64,000 nt of DNA from Mesorhabditis belari (taxonomy: Eukaryota; Nematoda; Chromadorea; Rhabditida; Rhabditidae): the NCBI GenBank assembly GCA_958450365.1, contig CAUEEP010000935.1, positions 1,438,001 to 1,502,000 of the forward strand. The letters are read 5' to 3'. Every line of letters starts with the position of its first letter. Position 1 is the first letter of the stretch. Both the position numbers and the translations under genes were made by a program. Below are positions 12,592 to 24,114 of the stretch, piece after piece. The notes under the pieces were generated by a model that was not told the DNA's origin, searched no databases, and saw nothing but the letters and a program-made list of their open reading frames with translations.

Positions 12592-13003
12592 TACAGGGTG
12601 ACACAAAAGTTCGGAGCCACCTTGTTTTTCGGTCGTCCAATTGAGCCTTTAAGATAACAAAAAACTCTCGAACGCTGAATATCCTTATAAAAGTTTGAAA
12701 TTATAGCAAGTTTGTGGTAAATTTAAGGCTGCGCAAGTAGAGATCAAGTCTTTTAATTGCAAATATATCGCCAGAATCGACCCAAATGTTATAGTTCTCA
12801 AAAGTTGGCGAGTCGTAATCGGATCACAAGTTTTAACTATTGTTTCACTTAAAAAAATAGGCCGATGAGAACGCTCTGTTTTTGCCAAAAAATGTTTTCC
12901 AAACCGAAATTTCATCTAGATTTCGAGTTTTTCAAGCGTCTTTCAAATATTTTTCTGTTGACCCTAAAAACAAGATGGCTCCGAACTCTGGTGTCACCCT
13001 GTC
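12592..13003. mobile_element. Tc1/mariner-type MITE
   Basis: Inverted ends: TACAGGGTGACACAAAAGTT at left and the reverse complement of a close variant at right, continuing into GGAGCCA...CTTGTTTTT (about 37 bp). No transposase reading frame inside. Confidence 0.8.
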
Positions 13004-13293
13004 ACCTTTCTTGTGCTAAATGTTTATCAACTCTTCCTTCCAATTCCCTGATAACAGAACGGAACCATTTGTCTTTCAAAGAAACTAAAAGACCAAAATA
13101 CTGCTTTTTCGGCTCTGCTAAAAACGCAGGATTTCACAACAGTAAATTTTCTTTATGCAAGTACAATGTACTTCACTTTCAGCAATAATCTAAGTGGCTT
13201 AAATCAAGTGCAAGCAGTAAACGTTGCAAAGAGTGTGACAAAGAATATGTTCACACAATAAAAGTAACATTTCTATTTCTAGAATCATCCAAA

Positions 13294-14212
13294 TACAGGG
13301 TGTTCCACAATTACTGATACCCCGACCCCTCATCATAAAAGCCTTTAAATTGTCCAACGCGAGCGATTTATTGACTGTTTTTGAAGTTTTTCTTGTTTTA
13401 AACTTGTTTTCATTTAATAATGTTTAAAAAAAATTGTCCTTTTTAAAAATGGCTAAGCCCTCCAGCTTTCGCGACTTGATCATTTCTTTTCACAAGAAAG
13501 GTATTCCGGCACGGTCGATCCGTCAACGACTGGGAGTGACAAAACAACTTGTTTTGCGAACATGCAAACATTTTAAGTCTCTTGGAACAAATCAGGATTG
13601 AAAGGGAGGTGGAAGACTTGTAACTTCGGCTGTTAAGACTTTATCAAGAACGTTCGAGAGAGAATAAGGCGCAACCCGGAGAGAGATCTGTTCGTCAAAT
13701 GGCTCGCGAAATGAAAGTTCCTGTGACTTCGATGCATCGAATCGTTCGAAAACGCTTAGGAATGAAAGATTTCAGGAAAAACAAGTGTCACGGAATTACC
13801 GATGCTACAAAACTTAAGAGAGAACAGCGTTGTGCTCAACTTCTTGCTCGGTTTCCTTGAAAAGCTCACCGAAGGATTCTTTTCACCGATGAGAAAGTTT
13901 TTACGGTCCAGAAAGTGTTGAACAAGCAAAACGATCGAATTTACGGCATTTCTAATCCACACAAATCAGTTTCGCATTCTCTTTATCCGACCTCGGTGAT
14001 GGATCTACCCTACTTGCGTGCCACGGTCGACGACTTCCCGAAGCGCCTTCAGCTCTGTATCAACGCGGAATGAGGACATATCAAATAATTGTTGTTTGTC
14101 CATTACTTTACTATCTAATTTGTTAAAAATAAAAGTTTCATCACAAGTTTTCTACTAAAAAAAGTTTTTTCAAGCTAGTTATCAGGTATCAGTAATTGTG
14201 GAACACCCTGTA
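13294..14212 (+). mobile_element. Tc1-like transposon with defective transposase
   Basis: Inverted ends TACAGGGTGTTCCACAATTA at both sides. A transposase frame starts at 13449 (MAKPSSFRDLIISFHKKG, IPARSIRQRLGVTKQLVL) and reads on through frameshifts to RILFTDEKVFTVQ with the first catalytic Asp. The frame then jumps from about SVM (near 14000) straight to a C-terminal-like stretch DDFPKRLQLCINAE, so the middle with the other catalytic residues is deleted. It needs a transposase from elsewhere. A second copy lies at 33108-33747. Confidence 0.9.
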
Positions 14213-14904
14213 GATAAAGTAGAGTCTGATTGTTTCGAAAAGTGAGGAGCTCAGCAAGAAACTTTCTCATCCAATGCCCTCCACTTCATTAGCACTGGAT
14301 CTTGATATGACAAGAGAAATGGAATCGCTAACGGGTGATCTTCTCAAACATAACACATTGCCGCATTTTATGGATTCGATCTATAAAATAGAACCGATAC
14401 AACAAGTTTAGTTGAACTCTTGTAATAAACTCTTAAATAATTCTTTATGACATCTTATTAAATAAATTCACATACAAACTTTTTTTCCAAGAACTTTTTT
14501 GGAGTTTGAGTTCTCATTCGATTGTATTTTTTGATCATTCGACTTTTCAAATGTTTAGTCAATTTTTCAAACTCAAAAGTCAAAGCAAAAATGGTAAATC
14601 ATGACTTGCGCCCGTGAATTTTCGCCGGAATTTCGGTGAATTTTAGTGGGTTTACAAAATGTAGCATTGGACTTGTGCTAAATGTAGTATTAGACTATGT
14701 TTTACTCATTTCATCGATTGTTGTCATGTTTGTTTATTTTTTGTTTGTTATGATATTTATATTATTTGTTGTGGAACACTTAAATAAAAAGATTTGAACA
14801 AAATTCTTGAATATTTCGCAATTACGAAGAGAAGGACTGGCCTACTACTCCAACTGGGACTAGGGTGTGCAACCAAAAAATTTGCGACATTCAAAGATTA
14901 CCTC
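14213..14904. other. Intergenic, AT-rich
   Basis: No supported feature. May contain the promoter of the LRAT-domain gene. Confidence 0.4.
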
Positions 14905-15891
14905 ATGTTGTTTGGCTTCACTACTGGTTCGGTCGCCCTTGTGTGTGTTCCATTTTCTTGCTACGCCGCAATTGGATTCTTCGTCAGAAGCATCAAGAAA
15001 CCTGGTAGTTGGCGAAATAACTAAATTTTTTTGATCGTGTGGGGATCACTAGGATAAACCACCACCGCCTTTTAAAACCTTTTTTAAACCCTGATATGGG
15101 ACAAGGTTTAGAAACGGAAATTCCTCTCTACTTTCCTCTACTTTGCCTTCATCGCTTTCGGAGCCTACATCTTGCTACCTGGATTCTTCCGCTCATCATC
15201 CAATGGTTTCAAGGGTGGTCACGCCGTCGCAACAAGCAAAAAGACGCAATTTATGACTCCATCGGAGCTACGATCGGTTGCGGAACCAGGAGACACGAAT
15301 CTATTTAAACGATTTGGCTACCTGGTAAGCCTTAGCAAAAATTTGAGTCAACATAATTGAAAAATGTCTTTTCAGCATGCCGCAATCATCAGGCGAAACG
15401 ACGAATACGGTTTTGATGTAGTGCATGTTGATGGATCCAAAGTGGGCCCGGAAGAGGTGGGTTTCTCGAGAAAATGGTCGTTTCTTAATGTTGAGATGCC
15501 GATTTCAGCGAGTTATCGAGAGCCCCGTTTCCGTAATTGCTGGAGTGGGTAGTCTTGTATGCATCGACAATGCTCTCGACTCGGTTTTGACGCCTGCGGA
15601 TCGCCAGATTATGAAAAGACTCGACCATGCGGTCAGTTCAATAGTCTGACACGACTTATTAATAATTATAATTATCATTACTATTATGATTATTACTTTG
15701 ACTAAGTAACCCACATGTTCGAGAGAGTCGATTTAATAAGCCATAGATTGCAGGTTGGAACAATTTTTACCTATCACATGGTCGACAATAATTGTGAGCA
15801 TTTCGCTTCACTAATGCGATATGGGTGCCCGTTGTCACCTCAAATTGAAACCACTTTCGACTACACGAGGAAGGTTCTTTATAAAGCCTGA
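14905..15891 (+). pseudogene. LRAT/NlpC-P60-like thiol acyltransferase, membrane-anchored, frameshifted
   Basis: Five exons: 14905-15004, 15112-15324, 15376-15456, 15509-15631, 15754-15891 (TGA 15889-15891). Two hydrophobic segments (SVALVCVPFSCYAAIGFFV; FAFIAFGAYILLPGFF) precede an LRAT-type domain: EPGD, then FGYLHAAIIRR with the expected catalytic His, and DNNCEHFASLMRYG with the catalytic Cys in the NCEHF box. LRAT-family enzymes are thiol acyltransferases or phospholipases on membranes. The summed exons are one base off a multiple of three; exon 2 has a 10-bp tandem duplication of CCTCTACTTT (15125-15134 and 15135-15144), and removing one unit restores an exact frame of 214 codons plus stop. 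So a single lesion separates this from an open gene. A start upstream of 14905 is possible. Confidence 0.8.
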
Positions 15892-16027
15892 TAAGATGAT
15901 AAAGGCATCTAAGTCTAAGACGAAATTTATAGATAAATACAACAGTGAATCAACAAATGCATTGTTAGGGTGACATTGGTTGGCACGCCGGAGCCAAATT
16001 GGACCTTGTGAGTTTGTGGAATTCTTC

Positions 16028-16193
16028 AGAAATTCGATGCCGTCGACCAGGTGTTGACTTTCGCTGAAGAGATTGTTTCTGAAGAGACCGATTTGATTTC
16101 TTGCATGCTGTTCTCGCGATTCTTCAATTCAATCGCACTCTCGATTGTCCTCAAATCGCCGAGAACCTAAAGAAGAAAATTAATGAGATTTGA
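16028..16193 (+). pseudogene. Exon-like fragment, product unknown
   Basis: After a TTCAG acceptor the sequence reads KFDAVDQVLTFAEEIVSEE in one frame, then AVLAILQFNRTLDCPQIAEN...INEI-stop in another. It looks like the frameshifted last exon of a gene whose other exons I cannot find. Confidence 0.3.
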
Positions 16194-16294
16194 CATGAGA
16201 TCCCAGTTTAGATGCACTATAGAACTTCTTGCAAAACACAAAAAGTTATGAACCCTTTTCAAGTCTTTCTTTGAAATTGCTGCTTTTACATCAC

Positions 16295-16715
16295 CTGTTT
16301 GGTCTTTCCAAAGTAGATCTCATTGAGTGTGTGCCGCATCTTCGACTCTTGCTCTTCAATCATTGGCTCAATGTTAACAAGATGAGTGTTGCTCTCAGTC
16401 ACCGGGCAGTCTTGCTCCAACTAAAATGATCTTGATAGCTCCCATAATCAAAAAAATTATTGAAGCTGAACTTCAATAGTTATTAAAAAAATTTTAAAGA
16501 GCTTTGTTTGTTTCTCAAACGCTACAAACTTTGCTACAATTACTAGCTGTTTTACGTAAAGCTTTTATGTTATGCTTACTACAAAGAATCGCAAAAACCT
16601 ACAATCACGATATGCCTCAAAAGTGGCATTCGCCTCAATCTTGAGCGTTCGCAGCTTATTCGTTGGCATGTGCCCATCGGCAAGTGGAGGGTCGTACTCG
16701 TTTGTCCATGGAGAT
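16295..16715 (-). pseudogene. cap-2: F-actin capping protein beta (CAPZB) fragment
   Basis: Two minus-strand exons match capping protein beta, which with the alpha subunit caps actin barbed ends. Exon 16603-16715 reads [20 protein letters not shown] and [14 protein letters not shown] (family: SPWxNxYDPPLxDGxMPSxxLRxLExEAN). Exon 16295-16420 reads TESNTHLVNIEPMIEEQESK and MRHTLNEIYFGKTK (family: HIxNIGxxxExMExKxRxTLNEIYFGKTK). The central exon region (family LYFEGGVSSVYLWDLD to the MLWLQT block) is missing from the 180 bp between them, and the expected N- and C-terminal exons are not convincing. I call a deleted gene copy; the working gene should be elsewhere in the genome. Confidence 0.8.
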
Positions 16716-17237
16716 CTAGAAATAACAAAATATATACCTTCTTATAAAGATTCATTCCAATACCAATAAAGTAATAATTGGTTGTACCTTTAGTTGAACA
16801 GAAGTCGAACGTCATCTTTCTCCGCCCCAAATCGAAAAACAACAATGTCACTCTTGTAACCGAAGTTCGGGAAGTGTTTTTTGGAATTTAATATAAGATT
16901 GACTAGGTTATTTGAAGTCAAACATACATTTTGTAATTTTAGTGCGCTTCCCAAAGAGGTCACTGAGGAGAAGCACAATTAACTGAAAGACGGTGGATGG
17001 CAATACGTGATGGGATTTGGGTGAGTTGAAGTTGATTATTTAACGTTATTGGGAAACCCTCAAATTATGTGTTTTAGCTTTTGTTTGTTGTCGGAACCAC
17101 AGGGGTTTTTCCACTATATGGTGGAAAAATCTTGAAAAGTTGATCATGTTGTAGTGGTGAAATTGAGTCGAAAGACATGTGGTTCGTTGTTTTCGTCGGG
17201 GTCAAATCATCAATTTTGAGAGCGGCATAACGCAAAA

Positions 17238-17356
17238 AGCTTACGACACTCGGGATTCCCAAGCCGTCTCCGATCCAAGTACTAACCGAGCCCAACGTTA
17301 CTTAACTTGGCAGATCGGACGGGATGCCGTGTTTTCAACGTGGTATGGTCGTAAGC
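17238..17356 (-). rRNA. rrn-4: 5S ribosomal RNA
   Basis: 119 nt on the minus strand, the usual length of nematode 5S. It begins GCTTACGACCATACCACGTT and ends GTGTCGTAAGC; the first nine bases (GCTTACGAC) pair perfectly with the last nine (stem I). Internal-promoter words are present (CCAAGTTAAG, TTGGATCGGAGACGGC), and a T run follows the 3' end. Probably functional; transcribed by Pol III. Confidence 0.95.
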
Positions 17357-17522
17357 GGGTGTCGGGCGGTTGATGCCGATTGAAATAGTGAGAGAGCGAG
17401 TGATCCTTTGTCGCTGCTTGCTAGAGCCGAGCCTCCTCTGTGCACCTTTCGTGTGTATCGTGAGGAAAAAACGCATCTGGCACAGGGCTTTTTGACAAAG
17501 GGCGACACCTACCTCGCTCGTC

Positions 17523-17616
17523 GGTTTAATTACCCGAGTTTGAGGTTAGCATTAACCCCGAGACCTTAACGAAGTGTATCGGACAAATTTTGGACCGCGT
17601 CTGCGTAAGGAGATGC
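17523..17616 (+). ncRNA. SL1-type spliced leader RNA (variant leader)
   Basis: The 22-nt leader (17523-17544) matches nematode SL1 at 21 of 22 positions; base 14 is G instead of A (CCCGAG for CCCAAG). A GT donor (GAG|GTTAGC) follows at once. An Sm site AAATTTTGG lies at 17585-17593, then a terminal hairpin GCGTCT...AGATGC (17598-17616). The 5S gene starts 166 bp away in the opposite direction, as in the linked 5S/SL1 units of Caenorhabditis. The RNA donates the leader in trans-splicing to mRNA 5' ends. Confidence 0.9.
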
Positions 17617-17669
17617 ACTAAGCAATCGAAACCTCGATTGTTCAGTGTTTTTTTGTTGAATCGGAGCGT

Positions 17670-17851
17670 CTTGTTGTTGAATTAAGGGTTTTGTCATTGA
17701 TGCAACTGATTAGTTGACATTTCACATTGAAATGCCAAAATAATGGGCTGTTCAAGCGGTTGGTTGTTAATTTAAGTGTTTTTTCGCCTTGATCGAGTGA
17801 TTTGTTGTTGATTTAAGGGTTTTGTCGTTGATGCAACTGATTAGTTGACAT
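17670..17851. repeat. Diverged direct repeat downstream of SL1
   Basis: About 55 bp (TTAAGGGTTTTGTC, then GATGCAACTGATTAGTTGAC) occurs at 17672-17726 and again about 128 bp later; perhaps spacer duplication of the 5S/SL1 unit. Confidence 0.7.
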
Positions 17852-18916
17852 TTTGCGAATGCGAATGCAATGCGAAAAGTGCACTGTCCGTTCGCGTTGT
17901 CCGTGCGTATCCAAGAGTAACAATAAAAACACACTGTGTGACGGCAGAAAAATTCATATGGGCAACGCATTGGATTGGTGATCGCATCTGAAAGCATTTG
18001 GGTCAACAAATTCAGGATTGATAAAAGCTAGTTCCTATGGAGTCCAATGAGTGTAACGCCCCTAACAAAATCTTCCATTTTTTCAACTCACATGTTTCCC
18101 CGCACACAGGACACTCTGGAATCTTGAAAACCTCGTAAAAATTTTGACAATAACTTCCGAGCGTGGTTAAGATTTTAGATTAGTCGAATTTCTGTCTGGT
18201 AATCGATTGTTTGTATCAAATCGATTAACCGAATCAAGTCGGTTGCCTTGTTTTCTAAGAAATGTAAAGACTGCTGAAAGCCTGCCGCTAGTTTTTATCC
18301 AATTTATCTACTTCTGGTCCTTTTATAGCTCCGATTTATCCAATTTACACCTTGGACTGATTCTGTGAGGATTGACGAAGAATACTTTAAGTTATAAAAA
18401 GCAAGTAGACTGAATAAAAGCCAGAGATAAAGTTACGGTATTTTGCGAAAGCGGACACATTTTAGAAAATCCGTAACTCAACCACATTAACCACACCTTA
18501 GCGACAATATTGCCAGTTTTGCCTGGTTCAAAAACCCACGTAGAACCGGTTCGGGTGGAAATTCTTGCGACGGGAAAAAGTGAGGAGAAGGAATTGGTAG
18601 AAACTATAAATTTTTTGGATAACGTTTTTTGAAGAACAAACTTTAATATTTATGGCTAGTTAAGTAATTCCAAAAATTGCTCAACATTTCTGAAGCCATT
18701 GCTTTGACTCACTTGTTCCATTTGTTGATTCATTTTGTTTCTTTCCTCCATTTTCTGAAGTCCATTTTTGGTGAGAGGTGAGCTTTCAAAACTCAAAATC
18801 TCGGCATTGAAACTGTAAAAGGTTCTTTGGATCTTATATATCAACCAGCCAAGAAACCGGCCTAACGGCGGGTTTTTTTGGGTGTTTTGGGGATGGACGG
18901 CTTTTGTTGCCGTGGA
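17852..18916. other. Gene-poor stretch
   Basis: No supported gene. A minus-strand open stretch near 18657-18940 (ends EQVSQSNGFRNVEQFLELLN) has no recognisable partner exons. Confidence 0.35.
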
Positions 18917-19130
18917 GCAGTGAATAGCGCGCCGGTCCATACCATCCGGGATCGACCTTCCCGAGCGACTCGAATGGTGCTTTTTAAAAAATCCAAGAAC
19001 ACGTGCACAACTACATGTAATTATTCATGTAATTCCTATTCAACACCACAAAAATCATTGCAAACGGTCCTCTGGGAGCTGAAGAGTAGCGCGCACAGAC
19101 AGACAGAAAGATGTCTTAGTTCCTTTATAT
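18917..19130 (+). repeat. tRNA-like repeat with GACAGACA tail (locus 1)
   Basis: A tRNA-like stretch at 18917-18985 has A-box-like GGAGCAGTGAATAGCGCG and B-box-like GGGATCGACCTTCC at tRNA spacing. About 100 bp on, a tail CACAGACAGACAGA...TTTATAT (19088-19130) recurs at 40540 and 46720 next to other tRNA-like stretches. No cloverleaf acceptor stem forms, so not a tRNA gene. Confidence 0.6.
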
Positions 19131-19990
19131 AAGTAGATTCATATAAGCATGAAAAAGTGACAACGGAACATGTTTAATTGACAAAATGACACACAGTAAA
19201 CTTATTGAGTACAAGAAGAGAAAAATTATAGAGACTGAAGCATAAATGAGTTCTATTCAAATTCAAATGCAATGACTATCTAGCAAAATGCAAACCAAAT
19301 ATAAATTCAAATTCAAACTTGTTAAATGAATGAATGATAAATCTGACGAATCTTGCTGGCTTTGATTAAAAAATTTCTAATTTTGTTTTAAATCTTTACC
19401 CGCAAAGCAATTTTGTGCAATCTTGTTATCCCAAACGCTTTCAGTATTCTTTAGTTAGACCACAGTAAGCCATAGTTGGGGAAGAAATCCAAAATTCTCA
19501 TATAATCTCTTCTCCGACACTCTTCAAACCCTTAAAATCTTCAAAATTTTACATTTTCATCGATTCCCCTTTTCTCTAAATCGAATTTCAAGAGGATTTC
19601 GAAAATTTGAGCATCTTTTGACGGATTTCGAGATTTCTTTTTGTGTGAAAGAAACCTTAGATCCGGGAATCACTCAAGGCTTCCCATCAGTCGGTAAAAA
19701 AGTAAAACTTGTGGTATATTTCAAAATTTTCATATTATCCAGCCAACTTTGCTACCTTCAATTTAACAAAAAATACAATTTAAGCTTTTTAAGCTACAGT
19801 TTTGCTTCACAATGCTACTATGGATATTTTGCTTACTCCAGAGCATTTGGAGGATAGGAGTGAGTTTAAAGTATCCAAATCCAAATTCATATCAATATCA
19901 AGCTCAAATTGATAGATTTGATATGTTATGCGTTATGTCAAGTACTGTACTGTAGCTAATCATTGCAAGTGCGGCTATCCAATTTTGAGG
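19131..19990. other. Gene-poor stretch
   Basis: Very AT-rich, nothing supported. Confidence 0.4.
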
Positions 19991-20002
19991 CTTTAAATAT
20001 GA

Positions 20003-21901
20003 GAAAGATGGAAGTATTTCTGCAAAACATAACCCATCCCATAACCATGAAATCGAAATTCGTGCGCTTCGTTTAAAGAATTCAACTACAGAAGATAAAA
20101 TCGTTGATCAACTGAAATTGGGTATTTTTAGTATTTAACTAACTTGATTGAAAACATTGTAATTTAGGAGTAAAACCTTCTCGTATAGTTGAAAATTTAA
20201 AAAAGCCATTTCTCGAAGACGCTATAGCAGGAAAAACGATCAAAAAATTGGAATACTACGTTGAGCCTTGTGATATCGGCAGAGTGAATTTACGTCTCCA
20301 TGTGTTCGATCATTATGACCGTGGTCTTCCAGCTGCATTCCTCCTTTCACCATCAATGACCATCGATGATGTGATTGTCTTTTTCTTGGAGATCAAGTTT
20401 ATTTACGCCATCTTGTATATAAATGCCCTCAAATTACAGAAAAACACTGCCTCAATTTCAACCTGCATACTTTATGAGCGACGATGATCCAACATTTTGG
20501 AGTGCATATACTAAAACTTTTGGCGGTCAAGGAACCAGAAAAATTATTTGCAAATGGCACTGTTTGCAAACGTGGGAGCAAAATTTCATTAGAGTGCATA
20601 AGGTGAGCTGTGAGTTCACTATATATAATATATTACCTAATCTTCAGAAAGAACTCAATGATTTTCTTTTACGAAAGCTCCGGGTTCTGATTAACGCGAC
20701 GATCAAGCAATATTATGACGAGACAAAAGCTAGTATAACTAAATTTCTCAAAGAAGAAGAATTTACATATTCTACTTACCTATATTGCAATATTAGAAAA
20801 ATTACTGGCCACGCGAGGCTGAATGGACAGCATGGGGACGCCAAGGGGCTCCTTTCTCTACAAATATGTCTTGTGAACAATGGCATCGGCGCCTTAAGAG
20901 CCAATTGGATTATCCCGAAAGAATGCGAGCTGATGGCCTAGTAGACTTCTTGATTTCAAATTCTGCAAATTATTTTGCCCATCTGCAAGTCATTGATCTA
21001 CGATTCAAAAATTCAGCGCATCGGTGTAACTTTTTTGCTAACTTTTACGCATCACTTGTGTGTACGTTTAGCCGGAAAGAAAATGAGCGAAATCATCAAA
21101 AAGCATCTGAACTCTATGCAAGTGGAAAACTTACGATCTTTAACGAAACCATCGTCCAAGTAGATAACGTCTTTTTTTAGGTGATGAAAAACGAACGCGA
21201 GTGTTGCTGTCAAGTAAAACCTTAAGTTTATTTAAAAAATTCTGGCTTTAGATTTCTCAAAATCTTCATTGCACCACATGCAAAATTTGTCCCTACTTGT
21301 GGACATGTAGCTGTGAAGAATCAAACGTATCGGGTGTAGCTTGTATCCACTGTCATGCCGTTTACTCATTTGGAGGTAAAGTCTACCATCAAAATTTTCC
21401 TTAAACCCCCGGCCGCTAATTAACTTAATTTAGCTACTGTCTTGGATCCCAACATTGAAATGGAAGGATATTCGCTCAACGAAACCCCCGTTGAAATGTT
21501 AAGGTTTGAGGACCAAAAACAAACAAAATAATTTCATTTAGCATTTCAAACAATCATGTGCCCGTATTTGATGAATGTGTATTTAAGGCTATGATCGGTC
21601 AATCTAAGTGCAAAACGGTTCGAAATTTAGACAAACTATTAGATTCTGAGCTTGTTTAGAAAGCAGAAGCTTTGATTTTCGAATTGAGAAACTCTAGAGG
21701 CGACGAAATGTTTTACACGGAGCTTGAACAGATAATGGACAGCGCCCTCGAGAAGATTAAAAGCAATAAGAGGACCCAAGTAACTAGGAGGGCACGCAGT
21801 ATTGAGAAGAAATATAAAATCCGAGACTCTGCAAAAAAAATAAAATGGCTACGCGTGCCATTCAGCGAAAAATCAACGGACTTAGTAAGACATGCCTTAT
21901 A
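20003..21901 (+). pseudogene. MULE-type transposase with SWIM zinc finger, broken
   Basis: Exons 20003-20121, 20168-20396, 20440-20602, 20648 to about 21159, 21181 to about 21215, 21252-21375, 21434-21503 and 21542-21901. In order: an N-terminal His-rich DNA-binding remnant (AKHNPSHNHEIEIRALR), the transposase core (HVFDHYDRGLPAAF, FMSDDDPTFWSAYTKTFGG, CKWHCLQTWEQNF), the conserved GAPFSTNMSCEQWHRRLK block, and a SWIM finger (WTCSCEESNVSGVACIHCHAV). These are the marks of Mutator-like transposases common in nematodes. Lesions: a frameshift near 20800 in an A run, and TAG at 21657-21659 (ELV-stop-KAEAL). I found no clear terminal inverted repeats, so it may be a domesticated or orphaned copy now decaying. 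Confidence 0.8.
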
Positions 21902-22589
21902 AATTTTAACAAGGGTCGTTTCTAGAAAAAGCTTCTACCAACAGAGACAAAGAATAAATTGAAAATAACAACCTGCGTTATAGATTTTCATATCCATTTC
22001 CGTTACATCCGTCATTTCGTATTGCTTTCATTATTCGTAAAATAAAGTTTTGTCGATTGCAAGCCTTCCATCGCCCTGAAAAAGTCTCAAAACAAAGCCG
22101 TCTCTTCAACAAAATGTTTAAAAGCAACTTAACTTTGATGCAGAAGTCCTAATTGTGAAGAATCCGGTAGAAAATGATGAAAAAAAATAATAAAAATGGC
22201 GCTATAACAAAAATTCTCGCTTTTCGCAAAAAAAACAGGTATACGGTAGTTTGGTGCATTTTAGTATGGTGCGTAAAAATGATTTTCGGAAAAAGCTGTA
22301 AAGCTGTAATGCAATAAAAAAGTTCAGAAATCAGGATCAGTGCATAATGAAAGCAAAAAAATCTGAAAGTACACAGTTACCTGGGAGCAGTGAGAACTTA
22401 AGCAAAAGTATTAAAAACACTAATCTTACAGGTAAACGTGTTAAAGAATGCGAAATTTAAAAGTTTAACGCCTGTTTGGTGTATCAACAGTCCTGTTTCG
22501 CGTATCAAATGTCCGATAACCCATTGTTTTCGATCAATATTTCCGAAATGTAATCGTTGTTTTTCTTGCAGTTTTTAACGTGTTTTTAT
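21902..22589. other. Gene-poor stretch
   Basis: AT-rich; an AATAAA-like signal near 22040 may serve the MULE relic. Nothing else supported. Confidence 0.35.
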
Positions 22590-23168
22590 CACATTGTTGG
22601 CTAATTAGGCAAATACAGGAATTTTCCAAAAACGCGTTTTTTTTCGGTTGGAATCGATTGGATATAGAAGCATATGAAACAGGAAAATAATAGCCGCTCG
22701 ATACTTTTTTGAACAAAAACAATTTGCATGCACATATCGCATCTTCCACCTTCCCCTTATTTGCACTATCATTAATTAGGCTACGGCTCCGCCAAATGCG
22801 ACCGTGTGACTTGATTGCAGCACCCCTGAACTCAGTGCTGCTAAAGTCGAAAGGTAGCGCCTCAAACCAGCCCGCTACTTTTGTACTTTTGTCTTGATGC
22901 TGATCAAGACAAAAGTAGCGGGCTTGTTTTAGGCGCTAACTTTCGACGTTAGCAGACGGTGCAAATGCCTTACCACTGTCAGCCATTGGCTGCAAATTTT
23001 GACAAAATTCATGAGAAGACCACATGAATTTTCAAAAATTAAAAAAAATTAGTTGAAAAAAGTGTCGAGCGGTCATTATTTTTTTCTTTTAGATTCTTCT
23101 AAGCTTATATCCAATCGATTCCAATAAAAAACACGTTTTTGAAACATTCCCGGATTCGCCTAAAAATC
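22590..23168. mobile_element. Foldback element with nested central hairpin
   Basis: Long imperfect arms (left 22590-22720, right 23055-23168) share TATCCAATCGATTCCA and AAAAAGT(A/G)TCGAGCGG in inverted form. The centre (about 22848-22947) is a second hairpin: TAGCGCCT...CAGCCCGCTACTTTTG against its reverse complement. Confidence 0.75.
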
Positions 23169-23213
23169 CAAATTTTTCTAAAGCTTCTGATTTAGAAGCC
23201 TGCAATCTTGCCA

Positions 23214-23432
23214 ATGGTCGATTCGAAGGCTCTCGAAGAGAAGAAAAAGATGGCTCAAATGAGGGCGTCGGTTATGGTCAAACAGGTAGATAATTAATTT
23301 ACATTTTGTAAAATGAGCTCAAATTTTAGTGGTTGTGTTTAGGACAGCAAGTCGAAGTCAGAAAATGGAAAGATCGTGAAAGAGTCACCGGACCACTACA
23401 GTCGATGTGATAAATGCCTTTCATCGACTTGA
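23214..23432 (+). CDS. Possible small two-exon gene or exon remnant
   Basis: Exons 23214-23285 and 23343-23432 join in frame from ATG to TGA: MVDSKALEEKKKMAQMRASV, MVKQ, then DSKSKSENGKIVKESPDHYS and RCDKCLSST. Hydrophilic, 53 residues, no match that I recognise. Could equally be exons of a broken larger gene. Confidence 0.3.
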
Positions 23433-24114
23433 AAAGCTTCACCGACATCGCCAACTTGGCCGACGAATCACTAAGTTTTTATTTCCGCTGCTCAAAATAC
23501 TCAAAGTTTTGCTGGTTCAATTTTAGTTTACGCCTTTTTAAAGGCAATGTATAATTCACTTTTGTAACAGAATCTTTAAAAAGTTTCAGTTGGTGTCAAA
23601 TCTTTTGCTAAAGGATAATATAAAGGTATACCTGGGTGACAACTCCAGGCTTTACTTGCATGGTTTGCAAGATTTACTTGCCAAAATCGATAAGCTGGAA
23701 ATGGAAAAACTCTTAATACATAAGCCCTTATACCATTTTTTTCCATCAAATAAGACCAGGCTTCTTTCCGGAACGCCAATTGACAATAACTGCTGATTCA
23801 TCTAAATAAAATTTAGCTACTAGTCGGCAAACAAGTAAAAGTCTCTGCATTAAAAACCAAAATTAAGAGTACACGGCCGAACAGCTTACAGGATGTGTTG
23901 AAGAAAACCAACCACAGTACAACCACTACAACCACAGTTTCTACGGAAAATGTTAACAAAACATTTCACTTAAATACGTATTACCTCAGTTCAGCCGTTT
24001 CCTAATATACTATAATTTGGTAATACAGTCACCGCAAAAAGTTGAATATAATACACTGTACAGAATCGGCAATTTTTATCCACTCGTTAATGTAATGCCC
24101 CATACATAGAATCT

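Noticed and set aside
17074..17476. Short open frames over the 5S gene
   Set aside because: They overlap a full-length 5S rRNA gene and are chance frames.
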